NCBI GenBank assembly: GCA_963844235.1
Contig: CAWJNF010000003.1
Span: 186,001 to 250,000 of the forward strand
Direction of reading: 5' to 3'
DNA from: CAWJNF01 sp963844235
GTDB taxonomy: Bacteria > Actinomycetota > Thermoleophilia > Gaiellales > Gaiellaceae
DNA length: 64,000 bases
Below are positions 7,932 through 18,164 of this stretch, piece by piece (positions within the stretch are counted from its first letter, which is position 1; every line of letters begins with the position of its first letter). The position numbers and the translations under genes are program-made. A model generated the notes under the pieces. That model did not search any database. It was not told where the DNA came from and worked only from the letters and a program-made list of their open reading frames with translations.

Positions 7932-8687
7932 TCAGCGAACGCGCGCGAGAAGGTCGGCGCCCCAGCCGCCGAGCTCGCGGCGGTCGAGACGTGTCCAGCC
8001 CGGCAGCGTCGGCGACTCGGTCGCCAGGTAGCCCGACACGATCAGGCGGGCGCTTTCGAGTCGCTCGCCGAGCGCCTGCACGGGCGCGAGCTCGAGGTTC
8101 GCGAGCGTCACATCCGCACGCGGAAGCGGATCACCGAGGCCGTCCGCGAGGCGTGCGTCGACCTCCACCTCGTTCAGGTCGGCGTTCGCGAGCGTCGCCT
8201 CCACCGCGGCAGGATCGCTGTCGAGTGCGACAACCGGAGCGAAGCCGAGCTTGGCGGCGGCGATCGCAAGCACGCCCGACCCGCAGCCGACATCGAGCAC
8301 GGCCCCCTGATCGCACTCGAGCAGCAGCTCGAGACAGAGCCGCGTCGTCGGGTGGGCGCCCGTGCCGAAGGCCCTGCCCGGGTCGATGACGATCGTGGTG
8401 GCGTCCGCCGGCGGCGCACCGGAATGCCAGGGCGGGCAGATCCAGAGGCGTCCGACGCGAACCGGGCGATGGAAGTCGCGCCAACGCTCCTGCCAGCCGC
8501 CACCGACCCGCTCCTCCACGACGTCGCCGAGCACGCTCAGGCCGACGGCCGCGCCGGCCGGCACGTAGACGGCCAGCTCGAGCCGGTCCGCGTGCTCCAC
8601 CTCCTCCCAGCCACCCGGCGCCAGCTCGGCCAGCCGGGCGCGGGCCTGCTCGGCGCGCTCCGGAGGAACACGCACCGAGACGCGCAC
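7932..8687 (-). CDS. prmA: Ribosomal protein L11 methyltransferase
   Basis: 251 aa with a GTG start 12 nt after the dnaJ stop. The N-terminal L11-recognition domain (about 1-75) is followed by the class I methyltransferase core: DPGRAFGTGAHPTTRLCLE, the SAM loop LDVGCGSGVLAIAA, ALDSDP, and a NLEL catalytic-loop sequence in place of the usual NI(L) form. It trimethylates L11. dnaJ-prmA adjacency is standard. Sequence length is slightly below the common 290-310 aa because the first domain is compact. Confidence 0.92.
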   Translation of the reverse strand: MRVSVRVPPERAEQARARLAELAPGGWEEVEHADRLELAVYVPAGAAVGLSVLGDVVEERVGGGWQERWRDFHRPVRVGRLWICPPWHSGAPPADATTIVIDPGRAFGTGAHPTTRLCLELLLECDQGAVLDVGCGSGVLAIAAAKLGFAPVVALDSDPAAVEATLANADLNEVEVDARLADGLGDPLPRADVTLANLELAPVQALGERLESARLIVSGYLATESPTLPGWTRLDRRELGGWGADLLARVR

Positions 8688-8698
8688 CAGCTCGGCCG

Positions 8699-9820
8699 TC
8701 AGCGGAACGCCGACCGCAGACGGTCGAAGAACCCGTCGCTGGACGCGTAGGTCTCGCCGTCGGCCTGCTGCGCGAACTCACCCAGCAGGCGGCGCCCCTC
8801 GTCTGAGAGCCTGCGGGGCAGGAGCACGCTGACGAGCACCCGGTGGTCGCCCCGGCCGCGACCCTGGAGGCGCGGCATCCCCTGGCCTCGCAAGACGCGG
8901 ATCTCACCCGGCTGCGTCCCCGCTGCGAGCTCGAGCTCCACGTCGCCTTCCAGCGTCGGGATCGTCGTCGTCACCCCGAGCGCCGCGTCGGTCATGGTGA
9001 GCTCGAGAACCGACACGATGTCGTCCCCCTCCCGCACGAAGCGCGGGTCCGGCGCGACGCGAACGGCGACGTACACGTCCCCCGCCCGGCTTCCGGCCTC
9101 GCCCGCATGGCCCTCGCCGGTCATGCGAATGCGCTGCCCGTCGTGGATGCCCGCTGGGATCCGGACCTCGAGCCGGCGCTCGACCGCCACCCGCCCGGCA
9201 CCGTCGCACGCCTCGCACGGCTTCGTGACGAGCTTGCCCGAGCCCAGGCAGCGCGAGCAGACCTGCGCCGTGACGAACTGCCCGAGCAGCGTCTGCGAGA
9301 CCTGCCGCACCCGCCCCGCGCCGTTGCAGCGATCACACGTCGCAAGCTCGGATCCCGGATCCGCACCGCTCCCGCGGCAGGTGTCGCACGCGGCGGCGAC
9401 CGTGAACGACACCTCGCGCGTCGCTCCGCGGGCGGCCTCGACGAGCTCGATCCTCACCTCGGCGACGACATCGCCTCCACGCCGCTGGCGCCGCGTGCCG
9501 GTCATGCTCCCGAAGATGTCGTCGCCGAAGAAGGCGCCCAGCAGATCGGAGAGGCCGGCAAAGTCGAAGTCGGTCGGCCGGAAGCCCCCTGTGCGAAGGC
9601 CCTCGTGTCCGTAGCGGTCGTACAGCTCTCTCGTCTCGGTCTTCGAGAGCACCTCGTAGGCCTCGGCGATCTCGCGGAACCGCTCCTCGGCGTCCGGGTC
9701 GTCGGACACGTCGGGGTGCAGCTCCCGGGCGAGCGCGCGGAACGCCTTCTTGATCTCGTCGTCGGAAGCGCCCTTGGGGACGCCCAGGAGGTCGTAGTAG
9801 TCGCGCTTCAGCTGGGCCAT
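8699..9820 (-). CDS. dnaJ: Chaperone protein DnaJ (type I)
   Basis: 373 aa. The J domain has HPD at 35-37, and a Gly/Phe-rich linker covers about 75-110. Four CxxCxGxG zinc-finger repeats sit at 145-152, 162-169, 188-195 and 202-209; the C-terminal substrate-binding domains follow. It stimulates DnaK ATPase and delivers unfolded proteins. It follows hrcA directly, but neither dnaK nor grpE is in this operon, so its chaperone partners must lie elsewhere and may have their own DnaJ paralogue. Confidence 0.96.
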   Translation of the reverse strand: MAQLKRDYYDLLGVPKGASDDEIKKAFRALARELHPDVSDDPDAEERFREIAEAYEVLSKTETRELYDRYGHEGLRTGGFRPTDFDFAGLSDLLGAFFGDDIFGSMTGTRRQRRGGDVVAEVRIELVEAARGATREVSFTVAAACDTCRGSGADPGSELATCDRCNGAGRVRQVSQTLLGQFVTAQVCSRCLGSGKLVTKPCEACDGAGRVAVERRLEVRIPAGIHDGQRIRMTGEGHAGEAGSRAGDVYVAVRVAPDPRFVREGDDIVSVLELTMTDAALGVTTTIPTLEGDVELELAAGTQPGEIRVLRGQGMPRLQGRGRGDHRVLVSVLLPRRLSDEGRRLLGEFAQQADGETYASSDGFFDRLRSAFR

Positions 9821-9909
9821 CGATCAGACGGTGCCGGGCCGGTCAGTCGGCCGATCAGCCTCAGGGTAGCCGCGCCGGAAGCCGGCGCCCGGCGGGACCC
9901 GGCCTCGCC

Positions 9910-10965
9910 TCACTCCTCGTAGAGCTCCTCGACGAAGCGCGACAGCTGCCCGGCCGCCGAACGGACCGCGTCGATCGCCTTGCCGTAGTCCATGCGCGCA
10001 GGGCCGAGCAGGCACACCATCCCGAGGTTGCGGTTCGACAGGCCGTACGGCGCCGCGACGAGCGCCAGCTTCGCGAAGGCCGGATCCGCGAACTCGGAGC
10101 CGACGCGGACGAAGGGACGCTTGGCCTCGAGCGCGGAGCGGAGCAGGTCGAGCAGGACGGCACGGCGCTCGAGCGTCTCCAGCAGGCCACGGAACGTCGT
10201 GATGTCGTCTGCTCGCAGCTCCTCGACGAGCCCGGCGGCGCCGCCCACGTAGACCCCCTGGTCGCCGCTCTCGACCAGCTCCGTGAAGGCCGGCTCGAGC
10301 ACGGCGAGGAAATCCCGCTCGCGGACGGACAGGGTCGGGTCGGCGAGCCGGGCTCCGAGCTGCCGGGCGCCGAGACGCAGGCCGCCGACGGTCTCCTTCA
10401 GGTACGCGGCCGCCCAGTCGGCGAGCCCGGGATCGACCGGCTCCTCGAACACGAACAACCGCTTCGTGACTCCGCCCGTCGACGTGATGATCACGACGAC
10501 GACCACCTGGGGCTGCAGGAGCAGCACCTCGATATGTCGCACAGTCGTCGTCTGCAGCTGCGGCGCGGTCGCCAGAGCGAGCAGATGTGTGACCTGGACG
10601 AGCGCGTCGATCGTCGCCTGCAGCGCCTCGTCGATCTCGTTGCGGACGCTCGACAGGTCGAGCGCCAGCTCGGCCGGCCGGGGCGTGAGCGACCCGAGCA
10701 AGCGGTCGACGTAGAACCGGTAGCCGAGGTCGGTCGGCACGCGCCCCGCGGACGTGTGTGGGTGGGTCAGGAGGCCCCTGTCCTCGAGCTCCGCCAGCTC
10801 GTAGCGCACGGTCGATGCGGACACGAGCATGCTCCGCCGTGCGGTCAGCGCCTTCGAGCCCACGGGCAGCCCGCCGGCGACGTAGTCCTCCACGACGTAC
10901 TCGAGGATCAGGCGCTGGCGTTCGGTGAGCTCACGCTCGTCCGAGGCGTCAAGAGCCGGGCTCAT
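9910..10965 (-). CDS. hrcA: Heat-inducible transcription repressor HrcA
   Basis: 351 aa. The N-terminal winged helix (ERQRLILEYVVEDYVAGG, then GSKALTARRSMLVSASTVR) is followed by ELEDRGLLTHPHTSAGRVPTDLGYRFYVD, the HrcA signature, and a GAF-like dimerisation domain. It represses class I heat-shock genes by binding CIRCE elements. I found no CIRCE (TTAGCACTC-N9-GAGTGCTAA) in this window, so its targets (groESL, dnaK) are elsewhere. It sits 30 nt after hemW and 89 nt before dnaJ. Confidence 0.96.
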   Translation of the reverse strand: MSPALDASDERELTERQRLILEYVVEDYVAGGLPVGSKALTARRSMLVSASTVRYELAELEDRGLLTHPHTSAGRVPTDLGYRFYVDRLLGSLTPRPAELALDLSSVRNEIDEALQATIDALVQVTHLLALATAPQLQTTTVRHIEVLLLQPQVVVVVIITSTGGVTKRLFVFEEPVDPGLADWAAAYLKETVGGLRLGARQLGARLADPTLSVRERDFLAVLEPAFTELVESGDQGVYVGGAAGLVEELRADDITTFRGLLETLERRAVLLDLLRSALEAKRPFVRVGSEFADPAFAKLALVAAPYGLSNRNLGMVCLLGPARMDYGKAIDAVRSAAGQLSRFVEELYEE

Positions 10966-10995
10966 TCCACCGATAGTAGCCGATCGATGGCCACT

Positions 10996-12245
10996 TCATC
11001 GCGTGGCAATAGCACTATTTGCAGGGATTTCTTTGAGGAGCTCGACCGTCGCCGCGCCACCCAGGCGACGTCCACGGGCCGTGAGGCGCAACGCATCCTC
11101 GCGGCGCTCGGCGAGCCCGAGGCGCTCCAGGCGGTCGAGGCCTGCAGTGTCGACGACGTCTGCCACCCCCGCGAACGCCAGCGGCTCGTCGAGGCGAAGG
11201 CCGAGCATCAGACGCTCCCGGAGCTTCGTGTCCGCATCGAGCGCCTCGACCTCCCGGCGCGGCCGGCGGCCCGCGCGCAGTTTCGCGAGGTACGCACCGA
11301 GCCCTGGCCGGTTGCGCCAGCGCAACGCCCCCACAGTCGATACGGCTCCGATCCCGAGCCCGAGGTAGTCCCGCCCCCACCAGTACGCGAGGTTGTGGCG
11401 GGCCCGCCGATCCCGACCTCCGACAGGCGCCTCGACGCCCTCGGCCACCCCTGCGCCGGTCGCCCGACGACAGAAGCTCGACGTCTCGTACCAGCGGTAG
11501 CCCGCCGCCTCGAGGGCGCTCACCACCAACTCGAGGTACCCCTCCATCGCCTCCGTCTGGCGCGTGAGCTCCGCTCCCCACGCCTGCGTGAAACGCGTCC
11601 CCGGCTTCGCCTCGAGCTCGTAGCACGAGATGTGGTCCGGAGCCAACCCGACCGCCTGGTCGAGGTCGGCGGCGAGCGCGGCGGCGGTCTGGCCCGGGAT
11701 CCCGTAGATGAGATCGAGCGAGATGTTGTCAAAAGAGGCATCGCGCAGATGGTAGAACGCACGCCGGACGACATCCGGCGTGGCCCGGCGCTCCAGCACC
11801 GCGAGCAGCTGCGGATCGAAGGTCTGGGCGCCGAGGGAGACCCGTGTCACTCCTCGATCGCGCAGGAGGCGAGCGAGCGCGGGCGTCACGGTCTCCGGGT
11901 TGGCCTCGACGGTGATCTCGTCGGCCGGCGGGAGCGAGCGCAGGAGCCTCACGAGCGCGGCCGGCTCGGTGTACGTCGGCGTGCCGCCGCCGAGAAAAAC
12001 GGTCTCGAGCTCTGGCGCGAGACAGTCGAGCTCGAGCTCGAGCTCGGCGAGGAGCGCGTCGACGTAGCCGGCGTGCTCCGACTGGCGCCCGACCGCGGTG
12101 ACGAAGTCGCAGTATCCGCACCGGTGCCCACAGAAGGGCAGGTGGACGTAGAGATGCCGTACACCACCGCTCGGCCCGCCCCGGGAAACTCCGGCGAGGG
12201 GCCCTTGCCCCGGCTGCCCTTCGGAGCGTGGGAGCGTCGCCGCGC

Positions 12246-12249
<4 letters not shown>
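10996..12249 (-). CDS. hemW: Radical SAM heme chaperone HemW
   Basis: 417 aa from the ATG at 12249, overlapping the lepA stop (ATGA). The radical-SAM motif is C40-x3-C44-x2-C47 (CGHRCGYC) followed by DF; GGGTPTY, EANPE, RVSLGAQTFD and DLIYGIPGQT are the HemN/HemW blocks. HemW inserts heme into respiratory enzymes and is not an oxygen-independent coproporphyrinogen oxidase, despite older naming. Next to lepA and hrcA, as in most Gram-positive genomes. A long in-frame extension upstream is an antisense-frame shadow of lepA. Confidence 0.94.
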
Positions 12250-14029
<1,780 letters not shown>

Positions 14030-14033
<4 letters not shown>

Positions 14034-15637
14034 TCGGGTGGGCTGCTCGACCGACGGTTGGAGCGGCCGACCAACGATAGCAACGCGTCCATCTCTCGAA
14101 TGCCCAGCAAACGCGCGAAAACGAGGTATCCGCCGATGGACGCTACGAGCGCCAAGCCGACGGACACGACCTGCGCACCGGCCGTTTGCCCGAGCGCCTC
14201 GTCGAGTCCACGCCACACCCCGTACGCAAGCGCCGCCGTAAGGGCGGAGGCGGCCACGATCCGGGTGACCGAGGACGCGATCTCGCGTCCGTCGATCCGG
14301 CCGAGCCGGCGGCGCAGAACGACGAACAGCGCCGCGGTGCCGACGATGTTCACGACCGACGTCGCGAGGGGTATGCCCCAGATGCCGAGGCGGTAGAAGG
14401 CCGCATTGAATGCTGCGTTGACTGCGAGATTCGCGAGCGCTACCGCCGTCGGGATCCACGGCGACTGGAGGCTGAAGAACGCGCGGTTGAGCATCAGCAT
14501 CATGCCGTTGAACGTGAGGCCGACCATGAACGCGGCCATCGCTCCCGCGACGACGTCCGTTTGGTCAGGCGTGAACGCGCCGCGCTGGTACAGGAGCCGG
14601 ACGATCGGCACGGCGAGCGCGGCGCCGACCGCGCTCGCCGGAACCAGCATGAACGCGATCTGGCGTAGCCCGAGCGAAACCGTTGCCCGGAAGCCGTCCA
14701 TGTCCGCGCGGGCCGCCAGCCGGGACAGCCGCGGAAAGAGGACGGTCGCCACCGCCACCGAGAAGATGCCCTGTGGCAGCATGTAGAGGCGAAACGCCGC
14801 GTCGATCGCCGCCGGCGCGAGCTCCGGGTCGATGAGACGCGCCGCGAACAGCGAGTTCACGACGAGGTTGAAGTTGATGAGCCCGAGGCTCAGGGTCACG
14901 GGCAGCATCAGCACGAAGACGCGCCGCACGGCCGGGTCGCGCCAGTCGATGACAGGGCGCAGCCGCCCGTCCAGACGCATGAGCCAGGGAATGGGGAGCA
15001 GCACCTGGATCACCGTTCCCACGAGGATTCCTCCCGCGTAGACGTAGAGCTTGGCCGACTCGGTCTCCGCCTGCGGCACGCCGACCACGAGCGCCACGAT
15101 GATCGCGAGGTTCCAGAAGATCGGCGTGATCGCCGGGATCGTGAAGCGTTCGTAGCTGTTGAGAATGCCGACGACGATTCCCGACAGGCCGAGCAGGGCA
15201 ACCACCGGGAAGAGCACGCGCGAGAGCCCGACGACGAGGTCCTCCTGTTCGCCCTCGTAGCCGAACGGGCGCATGATCCAGGGTGCGAGGAGCACGAAGA
15301 GCGCGGTGAGAGCCGTCAACCCGAGCGCGAAGAGGAAGAAGAGGCTCGACGCGACGCGCCAGGCGCGCGCCTTCTCGCCCTTCTCGAGCAGCTCGCTGAA
15401 CACGGGCACGAACGCGGAGCTGAGCGCGAGGTCGGCGACGAGCGCGCGCACGAGGTTCGGTACCTGGAATGCCACCGTGAACGCGTTGATCCCGCCCTCG
15501 ACCCCGAAGTAGCGCCGGGCCACGATCTCGCGGACCAGGCCCATGAGGCGTGAGATCGCGGTCAAGAAGGAGAAGATCGCGGTCGCCCGAGCGAGTCGCG
15601 GGCGACCGCCCCGCTCCTCGACCTCGGCGTCCGTCAC
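14030..15637 (-). CDS. murJ: Lipid II flippase MurJ
   Basis: 535 aa, about 14 transmembrane helices of the MOP superfamily. Conserved MurJ blocks are SRLMGLVREIVARRYFG, INAFTVAFQVPNLVRALVADLALSSAFVPVF and the mid-protein NLVVNSLFAARL. It translocates lipid II across the membrane for peptidoglycan synthesis. It is the first gene of the minus-strand operon running to era and is divergent from rpsT with about 178 nt between the starts, which must hold both promoters. It lacks the long cytoplasmic kinase-like tail of MviN/MurJ in mycobacteria. Confidence 0.94.
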
Positions 15638-15815
15638 CCGGCGAGTATAGGAATCGAGGTGGGCGAGGCTTCCCTGCGCCCGGCATCAGTGTGTCCGGCA
15701 CCGGCGCCGTCTCCGGTTCGCAAGCGACCGGCGGCGCCGGCCCCGGGGACCAGACTGCTAGCATTCCGGAGCCCCGGAGTTGCCGGGGCGCTTCACTTCC
15801 AGGAGCGAAACCGGG

Positions 15816-16085
15816 ATGCCGAACATCAAACAGCAGGAGCGACGCGTTCGAACCGCAGCACGAGAGCGGCTCGAGAACCTCCGCTGGCGCTCTTCCGCCA
15901 AGACACGCTTCAAGCGCCTCGAGCAGGCAGTCGAGGACGGTGACGACGAGACCGTCGCCGCCGAGCACCGCGAGCTCGTGCGCGCGCTCGACCGCGCTGC
16001 GACGACACGGGCGCTGCATCCGAACAAGGCAGCCCGCAAGAAGTCGCAGGCAGCCAAGCTCGCCTCCTCGCGCGTCGCCAAGTAG
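15816..16085 (+). CDS. rpsT: 30S ribosomal protein S20
   Basis: 89 aa from the ATG at 15816 with AGGAG eight to ten bases upstream; the 12-codon longer frame lacks a ribosome site. MPNIKQQERRVRTAARERLENL and the Lys/Ala-rich C-terminus (HPNKAARKKSQAAKLASSRVAK) are typical of S20, a primary 16S-binding protein that folds as a three-helix bundle. It is a single-gene unit on the strand opposite to holA and lepA, as in Bacillus. A TAGCAT at about 15757 could be its -10. Confidence 0.97.
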   Translation: MPNIKQQERRVRTAARERLENLRWRSSAKTRFKRLEQAVEDGDDETVAAEHRELVRALDRAATTRALHPNKAARKKSQAAKLASSRVAK

Positions 16086-16180
16086 CGGTCGACGCATCCG
16101 GTAGCCGGGCCCGGACGCGTGAAGCTGCAACGCGGGGCTCGCAGAGAGCAGCTCGCGTCGTCCCGGTCGACGGAGCGTCC

Positions 16181-17008
16181 CTAGGACACCGCGATCAGGG
16201 CAACGCCGCCGGCGACGACGCAGGCACCGGCCAGCCGCACAGGCCCGACGCGTTCATGGAGGACGAGCGCCGCCAGCCCGGTGGCCATGACGACGCTCGT
16301 CTCCCGCACCGCCGCCACGGGAGCGGCCGGGGCGCGCTCGAGGGCAGCGAGCACGAGGACGTAGGCGCCGAACGCGGCGATTCCGGCCGCGATCGGCGCC
16401 GCGCGGAGCTCATGCCGGAGCGCCGCCGCCCCGCGCAGGCGTACGACGAGCGGGACGTAGAGGAGGGCGACCCCGATCGCGACGACCTCGAAGTATGCGA
16501 TCGGCCCTGCGTGGCGTACGCCGTAGCTGTCGACGATCGTATAGCCGGCGATGCACGCGGCGATCGCCATCCCGAAGAGCACACCGCGCGGGTCGCTCTT
16601 CCTGCCCGCGCCGCGGACGAGGAGGACCCCGCAGGCCACGACCCCGACACCGACGGCTTCCCACAGAGCCAGGTCGGCCGACAACGCGAGGGTGGTGACG
16701 ACGAGCACGACCACGGGCGCGAGGCCGCGCGCGAGCGGATACACGAGGCTCAGCTCGGAACCGACGTAGGCCCGGGTGAGCAAGAGGAAGTACGCGAGCT
16801 CGAACGCGACCGAGCCGGCCAGGTACGGCGCCGCGGCCGCCCATTCCAGATCCCAGGCGGCCGCAGCCGCCGGCGCGAAGACAATCGGAGCGGTACCGAT
16901 CATCACGGCGCCTGCGACGACTGGATCCGTCGCGCGCGCAAGCAGCACGTTCCACAGCGCGTGAAGGAGCGCCGCCCCGAGAGCAAGGAGGAGTGCCGAC
17001 GTCGGCAG
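16181..17008 (-). CDS. EamA-family (DMT superfamily) transporter, probable CTG start
   Basis: A ten-helix carrier made of two EamA repeats; substrates of this family include amino acids, metabolites and drugs, and none is indicated here. The first usable ATG/GTG/TTG is a GTG at 16948, but that removes half of the first helix. In-frame sequence upstream reads LPTSALLLALGAALLHALWN, the normal EamA start, and is bounded by a TAG at 17012-17014 with no standard start codon in between. Translation therefore probably begins at the CTG at 17006-17008 (275 aa), or the base call there is wrong. It is convergent with rpsT and follows holA. Confidence 0.75.
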   Translation of the reverse strand: MPTSALLLALGAALLHALWNVLLARATDPVVAGAVMIGTAPIVFAPAAAAAWDLEWAAAAPYLAGSVAFELAYFLLLTRAYVGSELSLVYPLARGLAPVVVLVVTTLALSADLALWEAVGVGVVACGVLLVRGAGRKSDPRGVLFGMAIAACIAGYTIVDSYGVRHAGPIAYFEVVAIGVALLYVPLVVRLRGAAALRHELRAAPIAAGIAAFGAYVLVLAALERAPAAPVAAVRETSVVMATGLAALVLHERVGPVRLAGACVVAGGVALIAVS

Positions 17009-17152
17009 CCGCTACGACCTCAGCCGGCGGGTCGCCCGGCAGTCTTCACGGCCGGCCCGCTCGAAGGCAACAGCCCCGCGCCCCGTCACTCGCTCGTTCC
17101 TTCGACAGCGAGACGCATGCCAGGCACAGCTCGCGCCTGTCAGGAACGCGCT

Positions 17153-18148
17153 CTACGACCCGGCATTCGACGGGGTGACCTCGATGACGGCGCGCTCGAC
17201 CTCCATCTCCCCGCCCAGCCGGCTACCTCCCTTGAGGGCGAAGTCGAGCCCGGCCAGGCGCACGAGCGCGGCCGAAAGCTCTTCCTCGGAGTAGGCCCTG
17301 GCCTGCGCCGCCTGTTTTCGCGCGGGATACGGTTTGAGGCCCAGCCGTTTCGCGATCTCGCCCACAGCCGCGCCGTCCTCGAGGAGCGCGGCGACCGCCC
17401 TCACCTTGCTCACGTGATCGGCGAGCCGAGCGGCGACGCTATGCGGCTCGTGCTCCTCGAGCATCGACTCGCACGCAGCCAGCGCCCGCGCTCGGTCACG
17501 GGCCCCCCAGGCGTCCGAGAGCGCCCAACCCGGCATCTCGTCGGAGGGCGCGACAAGCCGCTCGACGTCGGTGACGCCGACCGCCTCTCCGGCTGCCCAG
17601 TCCGCGAGCTTGTCGATCTCGGCCTGGAGCGCATACGGGTTATCGCTGACGAGCTCGAGCAGCCGCTCGACGACGCCGGCGTCGGCTCGAACGCCGGCCT
17701 GCTCGAGGCGCGAGCGGATCCAGGCACCGTAGTCGGCCACCTCACGGTTTCCCTGTCTGCGCGATGGAATGTCGTACCGGAGCACGGTCCCGGCCTTCTC
17801 ACACGCAGCCTCGAGCCCGGCGGGAAGTCGTTGCCCCTCACCGGTGAGCGCGAGCACCGCACCTGCGGTCGGGCTCTCCAGGTAGGAGGTGACGACCTCG
17901 ACGTCAACCTTGCTCCACCGCTCGACGAGCTCGACGATCACGAGCCGCTCTCCGCCACCGAAGAGACCGAGGGCGTTCAGCGCGGCCGTGACGTCGGCGC
18001 CGCTCGCGAGCTCGGCTCCGTTCCCGGCGATGACCTGCTCGACCGAGCCGGCGTCGAACCGGGCGCGAAGTCGGCGGAGCGCGACTCCGATCTTCGGCAG
18101 ATCTCCGCCGACGATCAAGTAGACGGGCTCGAGAGGCTCCCCGGCCAT
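17153..18148 (-). CDS. holA: DNA polymerase III subunit delta
   Basis: 331 aa. N-terminal AAA+-like wedge domain (PVYLIVGGD, then FGGGERLVIVELVERW), DNPYALQAEIDKL in the middle, and the C-terminal helical domain (LGLKPYPARKQAAQARAYSEEELSAALVRLAGLDFALKGG) are diagnostic. It opens the beta clamp as part of the clamp loader. It lies 16 nt after comEC, in the order comEA-comEC-holA-rpsT known from Bacillus. The Walker motif is absent, as expected for delta. Confidence 0.93.
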   Translation of the reverse strand: MAGEPLEPVYLIVGGDLPKIGVALRRLRARFDAGSVEQVIAGNGAELASGADVTAALNALGLFGGGERLVIVELVERWSKVDVEVVTSYLESPTAGAVLALTGEGQRLPAGLEAACEKAGTVLRYDIPSRRQGNREVADYGAWIRSRLEQAGVRADAGVVERLLELVSDNPYALQAEIDKLADWAAGEAVGVTDVERLVAPSDEMPGWALSDAWGARDRARALAACESMLEEHEPHSVAARLADHVSKVRAVAALLEDGAAVGEIAKRLGLKPYPARKQAAQARAYSEEELSAALVRLAGLDFALKGGSRLGGEMEVERAVIEVTPSNAGS

Positions 18149-18164
18149 CGCGGCGGAGCATAGT

